NCBI GenBank assembly: GCA_964384625.1
Contig: CAYLNH010000019.1
Coordinates: 1 to 48,056, forward strand
From: CAYLNH01 sp964384625
GTDB taxonomy: Bacteria; Verrucomicrobiota; Lentisphaeria; JABSQK01
Length of the DNA: 48,056 nucleotides
Direction of reading: 5' to 3'
This document shows, one piece after another, positions 15,851-24,266 of the stretch. The position numbers and the translations under genes were made by a program. The notes below the pieces were generated by a model. It was given only the letters and a program-made list of their open reading frames with translations. It searched no databases and was not told the DNA's origin. Every line of letters begins with the position of its first letter. The stretch's first letter is position 1.

Positions 15851-17323
15851 GTGAAGACAAAGGACAGTCGGAAGCCACATATCATATTCATCACGACGGA
15901 TACGATGGGCCGCGGGATGTGCAGCGCCTGCGTCGACCGGCCGGGAGTTGAAACACCAAACCTGGAACGGTTGGCGGCCGACGGTGTGTTGTTCGAAAAT
16001 GCGTTTACCGCGTCGCCGGTCTGTACGCCGGCGCGCTCCTCCTGGTACTCCGGGCTGCACCCAAATCGCAACGGCGCCTGGACGAATAACGTGTCGATGA
16101 AACGCGGGCTGCCGTTGTTGGCGGAACTGCTGCGCGACGCCGGCTATCGCGCCAAGCATCTCGGCAAGTGGCATCTGGACGGCGGCAGCTACAACGGTCA
16201 TGGGGCATCCGACGGCGGCTTTGACGACACCTGGTACGACATCAGCAACTTCCTGGACGAGGTCGGCCGCGACGGCATCAACCGGTTCGGCGCCTGGAAC
16301 AAGGGATTCGAAGACGAGACCTTCTGCTTTGGCCACAAGGTTGCCGACAATGCGATTCGTCTGATCAGCGAAGCCGCAACCAGCAACACGCCGCTGTTCC
16401 TCGCCGTGGAGTTCGACGAGCCGCACGGCCCGTATATCTGCCCTCCCCCATTTCATAATCGACATTCCTACGAGGAGTTGTATCGCCCGCCGACACTGAA
16501 TGCGGACATGGCCGGCAAGCCGAAGATCCAACAGGAGTACGCGGCCTTCCTGCGCGCCGGCCGCAGCAACCCGGAAGACCTGCCGAAGTACTACCACAAG
16601 TACTACGACTGCAATTCGTATGTGGACTATGAAATCGGCCGCGTTATCGATGCCGTACAATCGCACATGGGCGATGACGCCGTCATCATCTGCACGTCGG
16701 ACCACGGCGACCATCTCGGGGCATTCGGGTTGTGCGCCAAGGGCCCGACGATGTACGACCACACCTGCGCCGTGCCGCTGCTGATCAACGGCGTTGGCCG
16801 GGCGGGACACCGAATCGAATCCCTGGCGAGCAGTGTCGATCTGTTCCCAACGATCCTGGATTTGGCGGCCGTCGACACCAAGGACCTCCTTAGACCGGCG
16901 GACGGCTATACCGGCAGATCTCTGTTGCCGCTTCTTGAAGGCGATGTCGACGCCGTGCGGCAGGAGGTCCTGATCGAGTTCAACCGCTTCGGGATTGCCC
17001 ACGACCAGGACGACGGCCTGTTCCCGATCCGCTGCATCCGAACCGACCGCTGGAAGTTGGTCATCAACCTGTTTGACCGTGATGAATTCTATGACCTCGC
17101 CAATGATCCCGAAGAGACGACAAACCTGATCGATGTCGCGGCGCACGCCGCAGCCCGCGACGACCTGCATGACCGCCTGCTGGCCTGGCAGCGGCAGACG
17201 CGCGACCCATTTCGCAGTCCGCAGTGGCTGTTGCGCGAGTGGCGGCAGGATGCAAAGCACGATTTCGAAGGGCTCTTCACCACCGGCTGTAAAGACGACT
17301 GGGAATCCGAAGAGTTTCTTTAG
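15851..17323 (+). CDS. Sulfatase, fifth of five
   Basis: About 490 residues from GTG 15851. An in-frame ATG at 15788 would overlap the previous gene by 50 bp and add a basic, non-conserved leader, so I prefer the GTG, which has GAGG at 15836-15839 although the spacing is long. The formylglycine motif is CTPAR (C58-R62 from this start). Metal segments are FITTDTM and TSDHGDHLGAFG, and HLGKWHLDGG is typical of S1 sulfatases. FDEPHGPYICPPPFH resembles heparan N-sulfatase-type enzymes, a weak suggestion only. No signal peptide is seen. It is the last gene of the operon and a terminator follows. Confidence 0.9.
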   Translation: MKTKDSRKPHIIFITTDTMGRGMCSACVDRPGVETPNLERLAADGVLFENAFTASPVCTPARSSWYSGLHPNRNGAWTNNVSMKRGLPLLAELLRDAGYRAKHLGKWHLDGGSYNGHGASDGGFDDTWYDISNFLDEVGRDGINRFGAWNKGFEDETFCFGHKVADNAIRLISEAATSNTPLFLAVEFDEPHGPYICPPPFHNRHSYEELYRPPTLNADMAGKPKIQQEYAAFLRAGRSNPEDLPKYYHKYYDCNSYVDYEIGRVIDAVQSHMGDDAVIICTSDHGDHLGAFGLCAKGPTMYDHTCAVPLLINGVGRAGHRIESLASSVDLFPTILDLAAVDTKDLLRPADGYTGRSLLPLLEGDVDAVRQEVLIEFNRFGIAHDQDDGLFPIRCIRTDRWKLVINLFDRDEFYDLANDPEETTNLIDVAAHAAARDDLHDRLLAWQRQTRDPFRSPQWLLREWRQDAKHDFEGLFTTGCKDDWESEEFL

Positions 17324-17378
17324 CCATGCCTGCCGCAGAGAGCGGTGCAGAACCGCGTTCGCGTTTTTCGGGAAGAAA

Positions 17379-17406
17379 CCCCAGGCTCAACTTGGGGCGA
17401 CTTTTT
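17379..17406. terminator. Bidirectional intrinsic terminator between convergent genes
   Basis: The stem CCCCAGG-ctcaa-CTTGGGG (one G-U pair) is followed by CGACTTTTTG on the plus strand, ending the sulfatase operon. Read from the minus strand the same stem is followed by TTTCTT, so it may also end the deacetylase transcript. The plus-strand call is the stronger one. Confidence 0.65.
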
Positions 17407-17429
17407 GCGGAACGTGCAGCTGCCCCCGG

Positions 17430-18446
17430 TCACCCGTTTGCGCCGTTCAGCAACGCCTGCAGGTGGGCTTCGACCGCAAGAGCCAGACCGGCAGTATTGT
17501 AGCCGCCTTCGAGCACGGAAACCAGGCGCGACCGACAGTGTTCTGCGGCGATGGCGAGCATCAGTTTCGTCAGCCGTTTGAAGCCGTCATCCGTCACGTT
17601 GAAACGTCCGAGGCTATCGTCCTTGCGGCTGTCAAACCCGGCGGAGATCAGCACCAGCTCCGGTTTCAGCCGGTTCGCTGCGGGCAGCATTTTTTTTTCG
17701 AAAGCGTCAAGGATCTGCTTGTCGGTTGCGCCTTTCGGCAGCGGCGCATTGATGTTGTAGCCCAGCCCTTTGCCTTTGCCCTTGCGGTCGGCACTGCCGT
17801 TGCGGCCCGGAAACGCCTGCAGATCATGGGTCGAAAAGAAGAGAACCGACGGGTCCTCGTAGAATGACCATTGCGTGCCGTTGCCGTGATGGTAGTCCCA
17901 ATCCACAATCAAAACGCGGCGGATCTTGTGTTTGTGTTTCGCGTAGCGGGCGGCGATTGCCGCGTTGTTGTAGAAGCAGAATCCGTATTCGCCCTTGTTC
18001 TCGGCGTGATGCCCGGGCGGGCGGATGGCGCAGAACGCATTGCGCACCTTGCCGGCGAACACCGCGTCGACCGCGGTCAGGGCGCCGGCGACGGCCAATC
18101 GGCAGACGGCGTCGTCGCGGCGCTGCTGCTGCACGCGGCGGATATGGGCCTTGGAATGGTTCAGCCCGATGGCGGCAGTCGGATCAACAGCCGGCCCCAG
18201 CATCCGGAGGTCCTTCTTCACCCCGCCCTGCTCCAGGCGTTTCAGGATCGCCTGCAGCCGTCGCGGCGACTCCGGGTGCCGGTCGCCCAAGTCGTGTTGG
18301 AGGTATCTGGGATCGTAGACAAACGCCGTACCGGCAGGCTTCCGGATGCCCTCGGCGTGTGCCAGCGAGGCGCCGGCGCCAAGCGCGAGGGAGCTCTGAA
18401 GGAATTGGCGACGACTGTATTTCGGGCGTGTACGTCCGGCATTCAT
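17430..18446 (-). CDS. Histone-deacetylase-family (AcuC/APAH-type) deacetylase with Tat signal
   Basis: About 338 residues. The N-terminus has a twin-arginine signal (SRRQFLQ, residues 11-17) and a hydrophobic stretch ending ASLAHA, so the protein is probably exported folded to the periplasm. The zinc hydrolase core has RPPGHHAE (His-His dyad 146-147), DWDYHHGNGTQ (ligands D184 and H186), GFDSRKDD and the EGGYN turn. Bacterial members deacetylate acetylated lysines, polyamines or other small amides. A periplasmic location points to a small molecule or glycan substrate rather than histone-like protein; this is inference. Its ATG shares one base with the stop codon of the upstream pseudopilin (TAATG), so the two are translationally coupled. 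Confidence 0.9.
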   Translation of the reverse strand: MNAGRTRPKYSRRQFLQSSLALGAGASLAHAEGIRKPAGTAFVYDPRYLQHDLGDRHPESPRRLQAILKRLEQGGVKKDLRMLGPAVDPTAAIGLNHSKAHIRRVQQQRRDDAVCRLAVAGALTAVDAVFAGKVRNAFCAIRPPGHHAENKGEYGFCFYNNAAIAARYAKHKHKIRRVLIVDWDYHHGNGTQWSFYEDPSVLFFSTHDLQAFPGRNGSADRKGKGKGLGYNINAPLPKGATDKQILDAFEKKMLPAANRLKPELVLISAGFDSRKDDSLGRFNVTDDGFKRLTKLMLAIAAEHCRSRLVSVLEGGYNTAGLALAVEAHLQALLNGANG

Positions 18447-19219
18447 TACCAGAAATAATAAACGTGATTCGCGCCGCCGTAAAGCCGCAACAGCTTGGCC
18501 GAGAACGCGGACGTGTCGCTGCGGCGCCAGCTTACGTTGCCGTCTTCGCCGAGAACATTGCCGCCTTCGACGGCGCCGACCGCCTTCGCATGGTTGCCCC
18601 TGTAGGGCGCCGAGGGATTGCCCCAGCCTTTCGCCGGATAGCTGTAGTTGAGGTCGGCCGCCAGGACCACTTCGCCGGAATCATAGTCGGAAGCATTCAT
18701 CGTGCCGTAACGCTGCAGTAAAGGAAACGGCGTATCTGCCGGATATTGCCGATAGCGCACGAGCGACGCCATCAGCCGGTCGGTCAGACCGGCCGGAAGC
18801 GTATAGGCGATGCTGTAAAAATCGGTGCCGTAGGATGTGACCTGACGGTAGAACGTGCGCGATGTCGGGGCGCGGCGCTCGCCGCTGGGGCAATACCAGA
18901 CCTCGGCAGTCCCGGTGTACTCGAAGATGACCGGCCGCAGGTCCGTGCGCGGGCCGATCCCGCCGTGGTTCAACGGGTCGACGTAGATGTGGTCCGGCAT
19001 CTGCTGCCGGTTCTCCGGGTACCAGGAACTGTTGTCCTCGGCGTAGGAAAAATAGCCCAGAGAAATCTGACGCAGATTACTCGTACACACCGTCCGATAG
19101 GCCTGCTCTTTCGCGCGGCCAAGAACCGGCAGAAGCAAGGCCAGCAGGATCGCCAGGATCGCCGTCACCACCAGCAGTTCGATCATCGTGAAATATCCGC
19201 GAACAGTTCCCGGCTGCAT
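18446..19219 (-). CDS. Type II secretion pseudopilin-like protein
   Basis: About 257 residues from ATG 19219, which has GGGAG upstream; codons further upstream are not protein-like. The prepilin processing site is clear: GYFTMIELLVVTAILAIL, with Glu5 present and a 20-residue hydrophobic helix, then LLPVLGRAKEQAYRTVCTSNLRQI, the PVC-type pseudopilin signature. The remainder is the variable C-terminal domain, with segments such as EVVLAADLNYS and GNHAKAVGAVEGGNVLGEDG in place of the usual H-X9-DG ending. It is expected to be cleaved by prepilin peptidase and held in the inner membrane or periplasm. It is coupled to the deacetylase gene. Confidence 0.85.
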   Translation of the reverse strand: MQPGTVRGYFTMIELLVVTAILAILLALLLPVLGRAKEQAYRTVCTSNLRQISLGYFSYAEDNSSWYPENRQQMPDHIYVDPLNHGGIGPRTDLRPVIFEYTGTAEVWYCPSGERRAPTSRTFYRQVTSYGTDFYSIAYTLPAGLTDRLMASLVRYRQYPADTPFPLLQRYGTMNASDYDSGEVVLAADLNYSYPAKGWGNPSAPYRGNHAKAVGAVEGGNVLGEDGNVSWRRSDTSAFSAKLLRLYGGANHVYYFW

Positions 19220-19376
19220 TCTGACACTCCCTTCTGTCTTGTCCTGAATGTACTGAATACAGACCAGAGAAACAATAGAAACATTATGACATTGACTAAC
19301 ACAATACGGACATGCCCGCCACCCCGGCCGGGCACCAAAGAACCAGAAAAATGCTTCGAGCCATATAAGGTCAACC

Positions 19377-19676
19377 ATGAAAGAGGATAAGACAACCCTG
19401 TCGGAATCGGAAATTCGTGATGAACTCTCCCAACTTAACGGCTGGAAACAGGACGGTATCTTCCTCGAGAAGACTTATGTTTTCGAGACATTTAAACAGA
19501 TCAACCAGTTCCTGCCGTACCTCACCCGGAGCATCGTCGAGCAGAACCATCATCCGGACTTCGAATTCGACGGCGGCGCCAGAAGCGTCCACCTGAAGAT
19601 GACAACCCATACCGAAGGCGGCATCACCCGGGCCGATATCAACCTGGCCAAGACGCTGGACGCCTGGGATCACTGA
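19377..19676 (+). CDS. phhB: Pterin-4a-carbinolamine dehydratase
   Basis: 99 residues, the usual length. It dehydrates 4a-hydroxytetrahydropterin, recycling the cofactor of aromatic amino acid hydroxylases; many bacterial members have roles outside that pathway. The family signature is visible: LNGWKQDGIFLEKTYVFETF, then the active-site EQNHHPDF and a C-terminal VHLKMTTHTEGGITRADINLA. No phenylalanine hydroxylase gene is seen in the window. An AAGG ribosome-binding site precedes the ATG. It is divergent from the pseudopilin gene. Confidence 0.92.
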   Translation: MKEDKTTLSESEIRDELSQLNGWKQDGIFLEKTYVFETFKQINQFLPYLTRSIVEQNHHPDFEFDGGARSVHLKMTTHTEGGITRADINLAKTLDAWDH

Positions 19677-19796
19677 GAATTCCCGCCGCCGGGGGGCTGC
19701 GAACGCGAACGCTGCAAAAACTTATTTTTCGGCAGCGACGTCACATCTGCGGTGATTCGGCACGATACCCAATGAACAGCGACATTGGAGTGCCAA

Positions 19797-20501
19797 GTGA
19801 ATCACCAGGATTATGACATCCCCAGGACCTTCCCGAAGGTACTGCTGTGGCTGATCGCGACGATTGCCGTTGTCTTCCTGCTACAGCTTCTCGTACCGCC
19901 GTTCAACCGGTTTGCCGTCAACTGCCTGGCGCATGACACCGCCGCCTTCATCGCCCGAGGCCGTCTGTGGCAGGCGGTTACCGCGATCTTTCTGCACGGC
20001 AGTATCCCCCACCTGCTGGGGAATATGTTCTTCTTGATGATGTTCGGCTTCTGGCTGGCGCATGACTGGCGCTGGCAGGAGTTCCTCGGCTATTTCCTGT
20101 TTTGCGGGGTCATGGGCAGCGTTTTCTTCCATGTCTTCAACTGCCTGCGACGGCAACCGGCCATCGGCCTGGGCGCATCCGGCGCGGTGTTCGGCATCAT
20201 GATCGCTGCCGCAATGATCTATGGTCAGCGAGTCGTGCAGTTTTTCGGCATTGTGCCGCTGAAGGTCCGCACGCTGGCGGCTATCTGTTTCGGCCTTGAG
20301 ATCGTCCTGCTGCTCGCGGCGGTGCAGGACGGCGTGGGGCATATCGCCCATCTGGGCGGGGCCGTTGCCGGCGCTGTTTTGCTGAAGGCCGTCTGGGCCC
20401 GCCGTAAAACGCGGGCCGGCCGGGTCGCAGCCCCAACCGCAAACCACAACCGCATCGGCGGCCTGGAGTTTTTCGAGCATGAACAGCCCGATTCCAAGTG
20501 A
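19797..20501 (+). CDS. Rhomboid-family intramembrane serine protease
   Basis: About 234 residues with six or so hydrophobic segments. GTG at 19797 is chosen because GGAG (19787-19790) sits six bases upstream; a TTG at 19785 is the only longer option. Rhomboid features are HGSIPHLLGNMFFL (the His/Asn loop), the catalytic GASGAVFG in a central helix and the catalytic His in HIAHLGGAVAG. It cleaves membrane proteins within or near the bilayer. Its last 23 bases overlap the radical SAM gene, so it is the probable first gene of the operon that includes the AAA ATPase. The C-terminal tail (after WARRKTRAG) is short and polar. Confidence 0.92.
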   Translation: MNHQDYDIPRTFPKVLLWLIATIAVVFLLQLLVPPFNRFAVNCLAHDTAAFIARGRLWQAVTAIFLHGSIPHLLGNMFFLMMFGFWLAHDWRWQEFLGYFLFCGVMGSVFFHVFNCLRRQPAIGLGASGAVFGIMIAAAMIYGQRVVQFFGIVPLKVRTLAAICFGLEIVLLLAAVQDGVGHIAHLGGAVAGAVLLKAVWARRKTRAGRVAAPTANHNRIGGLEFFEHEQPDSK

Positions 20502-21477
20502 TCTGCTGGATTGGGCCCAGGCCCAGTCCGAGTGCTGCGAGCTTTGTCCGCGGCAGTGCCGGGTGAATCGCCTGGCCGGTGAACGCGGCTGGTGCGGCGC
20601 CGGACCGCGGCCCGAGTATTTTATGGAGTATGTGCACGGCGCCGAAGAAGCGGAGTTGTCACCGTCGCACACGGTCTTTCTGACCGGCTGCAATCTCGCC
20701 TGTCAATTCTGCCATACCCGCACCGACCGGCAGCGACGCGCTGCCGTCCGACTGACCCCCGAACGCCTCCAGAGGCTGGTTCACCGGGGGCGCCGGGAGG
20801 GTGCACGCAACCTGAACGTGCTTGGCGGCGACCCGATGGTGAATCTGCCGGGCTTGCTGGAGCTGTTGCATCATACACCGGAATCTTCTCCTTTTATCTG
20901 CAACACAAATCTATACTGCTCCCGCGACGCCCTGGCAGCGGCACTCCGGGTCGCCGCCGTTATCCTGGCCGACCTGAAGTTCGGCAATGCCGACTGCGCC
21001 GGGAAACTGTGCGGTGCAGCGGACTACCCGGAGGTCGTTCAGGCCCGTTTGACGGAATGCAATGCCCTCGCGCCCGACAAACTGATCATCCGCCATCTGG
21101 TCTTGCCGGGACACTTCGAATGCTGTACCAGACCGGCTCTGGAGTGGCTTGCCGCCGCCTTGCCCCGGGCGCGACTCAGCCTGAAAACCGAATATCTGGT
21201 GACGCGAACCGTCGCAGCTGACTCCGGGCTCAAGCGTTTTCTTTCCGATGCCGAGGCAGACGCCGCGCGGGATTTGGCCCGAACTCTAAACCTTGTGTTA
21301 GTTCCATCAGCAACGCTGAACCCCGACACTGCCTGGCAGGGGTCCCCTCCGCATTCGTCGTTGGAAATCGAACTGGTGATTTCACCGGAGGGGACCCTTT
21401 ATCTTCATCATCCCAACCGCGATGCAATCCGGTTGGCAGACGCGATCGCCCATCCCCGCGAGACCACCGATGCCTGA
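20479..21477 (+). CDS. Radical SAM protein of the uncharacterised COG1313 (PflA/PflX-like) group
   Basis: About 332 residues. The radical SAM cluster motif is GCNLACQFCHT (CxxxCxxC). An N-terminal Cys-rich segment (CCELCPRQCRVN...RGWCGAG) is typical of COG1313 proteins related to pyruvate formate-lyase activating enzymes. It should generate a 5'-deoxyadenosyl radical; the substrate is unknown. It overlaps the rhomboid gene by 23 bp and the AAA ATPase gene by 8 bp, so the three are translationally coupled. That linkage suggests it works with the ATPase, for example activating or modifying a protein partner; this is inference. Confidence 0.88.
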   Translation: MNSPIPSDLLDWAQAQSECCELCPRQCRVNRLAGERGWCGAGPRPEYFMEYVHGAEEAELSPSHTVFLTGCNLACQFCHTRTDRQRRAAVRLTPERLQRLVHRGRREGARNLNVLGGDPMVNLPGLLELLHHTPESSPFICNTNLYCSRDALAAALRVAAVILADLKFGNADCAGKLCGAADYPEVVQARLTECNALAPDKLIIRHLVLPGHFECCTRPALEWLAAALPRARLSLKTEYLVTRTVAADSGLKRFLSDAEADAARDLARTLNLVLVPSATLNPDTAWQGSPPHSSLEIELVISPEGTLYLHHPNRDAIRLADAIAHPRETTDA

Positions 21478-23146
21478 GAACCAGAATCGCGAGATCGAAC
21501 TGCTGATCCGTTCACGGTACCCGATCATCTACATTGTCTCCTGGGAGGAAACGCGCGTCGTCAAAGCCATCACTGCAATCGGCCGCAACACCGGCAAACA
21601 GGTCTTTGAGTGGTCGTGCTCCGCCGGCATCGTGCCGGCCGGCTCGCCGATCCAGTCCGTCAAAGCGCAGAACGCCGGCACCAAGGACCCCCTGGTCGCT
21701 TTGAATGCGGTTATCGAACAGGTCGAACCGGCCATCCATATTTTCAAGGACTTCCACCCCTTCCTGGCAAAGAACAACTTCTCAATCATCCGCAAACTGC
21801 GCGACATTGCCCAGATGCTGAAGAGCAGCTATAAGACGCTGATTGTTGTGGCGCCGTTTCTGCAACTGCCGCCGGAGCTCGAGAAAGATATTACCGTGAT
21901 CGACTACCATCTGCCGTCGTTGGCGGATCTCACCATCCTGCTGGACCGTATTGTCGAAGAGGTCAAGGATAATCCGCATGTCAAAATCGATCTCGACGAC
22001 GGCGCCAGGGAGGAAATCCTCAAGGCGGCGCAGGGACTCACCCTGGCCGAAGCGGAAAACGTCTTTGCCAAAGCCCTGGTCACCGGCGGCGGTCTCGACC
22101 GCGACGACGTGGCGATGATCTTCGCCGAGAAACAGCAGATCATCCGCAAGAGCGGCCTGCTCGATTACTGCGAACCGGAGATCGACTTCGACCGCGTCGG
22201 CGGTCTGGAACATCTGAAAGATTGGCTGACCAAACGCCGCACGGCATTCACCAATCGCGCCGGCGACTTCGGCCTGCCGGCGCCCTCCGGCGTGCTGTTG
22301 CTCGGCATTCAGGGCTGCGGCAAAAGCCTTTGCGCCAAAGCAGTCAGCGCCCTCTGGAACCTGCCGTTGCTGCGGCTGGACGTCGGCCGTCTGTTCAACT
22401 CGCTCGTCGGCAGCTCCGAAGAAAACATGCGGCGGGCGATCACGATCGCCGAAAGCGTCGCCCCGTGCACCCTCTGGGTCGATGAAATCGACAAAGCCTT
22501 CGGCGGCATGGGCGGCAGCTCCACAGACAGCGGTACGTCCCAACGCGTATTGGGTACGATGCTGACGTGGATGGCGGAAAAAACTGCTTCCGTTTTCGTC
22601 GTGGCCACCGCCAACAATATTCGAATGCTGCCGCCGGAACTGCTGCGCAAGGGACGCTTCGACGAGATCTTTTTCGTCGACCTGCCCAATCTCGAAGAGC
22701 GCCGGATGATCCTTGCGATTCATCTGCAGCAGCGCGGGCGCACGATGGCGGCTGCAGATGTGGAACTGCTTGCCCGGGCCGCAGAGGGCTTCAGCGGCGC
22801 CGAGTTGGAACAGGTCGTGATCGCCGGATTGTTCGAGGCGTTCTATGCCGACCGCGAGCTGACGCAGCAGGACCTCCTTGATGCCGTTCAAGCCACCGTG
22901 CCTCTGGCCCGGACCATGGCCGAAGAAATCAAGTACCTGCGCGAATGGTGCGGCACGCGGGCGCGACACGCCTCGCGTCGGGATGACGACGGCAGTGACG
23001 TCACCCGGAAACTGGAGTTCCTGGCAGAGGAGCCGGGGCACCGGGGTCGGGGTTTAGACAACGCAGGGAAGAGGAATACGGAGAAGGACAGAGGAAATGG
23101 GGAACAGAAGATTCTGCCAATGCTAACTCAGGAGCGATCGGTATGA
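21470..23146 (+). CDS. Ycf46-like AAA ATPase
   Basis: About 558 residues from ATG 21470. The N-terminal half (ELLIRSRYPIIYIVSWEE, then ITVIDYHLPS) is the hallmark of the Ycf46 family of plastids, cyanobacteria and scattered bacteria. The AAA core has Walker A GIQGCGKS (279-286), Walker B LWVDEID (335-341), sensor 1 ATANN (379-383) and LLRKGRFDEIFFVDLP. A polar, low-complexity tail of about 40 residues follows. Family members are mostly uncharacterised; a link to carbon use in cyanobacteria has been reported. It overlaps the radical SAM gene by 8 bp and shares ATGA with the DUF1257-like gene. Confidence 0.92.
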   Translation: MPENQNREIELLIRSRYPIIYIVSWEETRVVKAITAIGRNTGKQVFEWSCSAGIVPAGSPIQSVKAQNAGTKDPLVALNAVIEQVEPAIHIFKDFHPFLAKNNFSIIRKLRDIAQMLKSSYKTLIVVAPFLQLPPELEKDITVIDYHLPSLADLTILLDRIVEEVKDNPHVKIDLDDGAREEILKAAQGLTLAEAENVFAKALVTGGGLDRDDVAMIFAEKQQIIRKSGLLDYCEPEIDFDRVGGLEHLKDWLTKRRTAFTNRAGDFGLPAPSGVLLLGIQGCGKSLCAKAVSALWNLPLLRLDVGRLFNSLVGSSEENMRRAITIAESVAPCTLWVDEIDKAFGGMGGSSTDSGTSQRVLGTMLTWMAEKTASVFVVATANNIRMLPPELLRKGRFDEIFFVDLPNLEERRMILAIHLQQRGRTMAAADVELLARAAEGFSGAELEQVVIAGLFEAFYADRELTQQDLLDAVQATVPLARTMAEEIKYLREWCGTRARHASRRDDDGSDVTRKLEFLAEEPGHRGRGLDNAGKRNTEKDRGNGEQKILPMLTQERSV

Positions 23147-23601
23147 GTGCGATCATTGTAATGCCGGTACTGATACCGGCGGCCACCGCTGCGTGGCCTC
23201 TTCTCGCCGGTGCCGCCGCGGCCGCGGCGGCCAGCATGGGATACTCCGTGGCGCCGGCCGAAGTCGTCGACGAAGCCCGGCATAATTGCGTTGACCTCCC
23301 GCTGGAGAACGCGGAACCGTTGACGCAGGGCATGAACCGGAACGAAGCACTCACCTTTACGCAGGACGGCGCCGTGATCCGAGTGCATCGGAATCAGGCG
23401 GGCCGCGTCGTGGTCAATGTGTCGGGCGCTGAAGCGGAGGAGGAACTGCGGGCGATCGGCCGGGAGATGTCAAATGCCCTGGTGCGACAGTACGCCTATC
23501 ATCAATTGGTAACCGAGCTGAAACAACGCGAGTTCTCAATGGTCGACGAACAGACCGAAGACGACGGTACCATCCGCCTGCGCGTTCGAGCGTTCAGGTA
23601 G
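23143..23601 (+). CDS. DUF1257/Ycf35-like protein
   Basis: 152 residues, starting in an ATGA overlap with the ATPase and preceded by AGGAG. An N-terminal Ala-rich hydrophobic stretch (about 5-35) looks like a membrane segment or signal. The C-terminus (VRQYAYHQLVTELKQREF, then EDDGTIRLRVRAFR) matches the YAYH...G(F/Y)..VEEE...DGSIRLxVRR ending of DUF1257/Ycf35. The beginning differs from typical Ycf35. In other genomes DUF1257, DUF2997 and Ycf46 genes recur together, which supports the assignment. Molecular function is unknown. Confidence 0.7.
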   Translation: MSAIIVMPVLIPAATAAWPLLAGAAAAAAASMGYSVAPAEVVDEARHNCVDLPLENAEPLTQGMNRNEALTFTQDGAVIRVHRNQAGRVVVNVSGAEAEEELRAIGREMSNALVRQYAYHQLVTELKQREFSMVDEQTEDDGTIRLRVRAFR

Positions 23602-23622
23602 TCAGTAGTCAGTGGTCATTGG
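23599..23622 (+). repeat. Heptamer array (GTCAGTn type)
   Basis: Three 7-bp units (gtcagta, gtcagtg, gtcattg) begin directly after the stop codon of the DUF1257-like gene. The unit is the same as the four-copy array at 41949-41976. Confidence 0.8.
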
Positions 23623-23682
23623 CCCAGACAATCCAGGAGCGGCTTCAATGCCGCGTTTCCGATAGTCACGGAGGAAACTGAT

Positions 23683-23886
23683 ATGGCAATGCACGAACTG
23701 GACATCACGATCCAACCGAACGGTCAGGTCAAGCTTCACATCCAGGGCGTCAAGGGCGCCGCCTGCGACCAGTACGTCAAACTGCTGGAGGAGATACTCA
23801 GCAGCGACGCTGACCAGATCGAACGTACCGGTGAGTTCTATGAGCCCCCGGTCGATGTCGAGATCGACCTGCAACAGCAACTCTAA
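23683..23886 (+). CDS. DUF2997 family small protein
   Basis: 67 residues with a good GGAGG ribosome-binding site eight bases upstream. The pattern ELDITIQPNGQVKLHIQGVK, then GAACDQYVKLLEEIL and ERTGEFYEPPVD matches DUF2997 (I-x-Pd/nG-x-V-x-x-x-x-G-x-x-G-x-x-C...F/L-E...T-x-E-Y/F-Y). It is likely cytoplasmic, an alpha/beta fold with one conserved Cys. DUF2997 genes are known neighbours of DUF1257 and Ycf46 genes, and the function is unknown. A hairpin-rich spacer of 380 bp separates it from the next gene. Confidence 0.85.
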   Translation: MAMHELDITIQPNGQVKLHIQGVKGAACDQYVKLLEEILSSDADQIERTGEFYEPPVDVEIDLQQQL

Positions 23887-24266
23887 CCCAACCCAATCGA
23901 GAGCCGCCCGCAGGGCAAAGCCAGCCGCAGGCTGGAGCGAAGCGTCAACCTAATCGAGTGACGGGCCGAAGGCCCTATGGCCGACCCAAAGGTGCCGGCA
24001 GTAAACGAAACGAGACGAGCCGAAGGCTTTATGGCTGCCGCATGGCAGCAGCAACGCGTCAACGTCAACCCAACGCAGCAAAGCTGCAAACCGTGAATCA
24101 GCCCATGCGTGAAACTGCGCAGGACGAGCCTGCGGCATCCAAGAGAAGCGCACACCAGGTGTTGTAGGTGACAGATCCTGAGACTCCGCAGCGCAAGGCT
24201 GCGGAATCTTCCTCTGAAGCCCAATCGCAAACCTGATCGCAAACCTAATCGAAGCCACTGATCGCC
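23887..24266 (+). other. 380-bp non-coding spacer packed with short hairpins
   Basis: No convincing CDS is present. Small inverted repeats include GGGCC-GAA-GGCCC (23963-23975), AGCC-GAA-GGCT, GCAGC-AAA-GCTGC and TCCGCAGC-GCAAG-GCTGCGGA (24185-24205). Two 12-bp units (atcgcaaacctg/a) stand near the end. The density of GAA/AAA-loop stems suggests a structured RNA or a nest of palindromic repeats. No terminator T-run is seen. Confidence 0.5.

Noticed and set aside
15767..17260. 497-codon minus-strand frame
   Set aside because: Antisense to the fifth sulfatase with no recognisable motifs.
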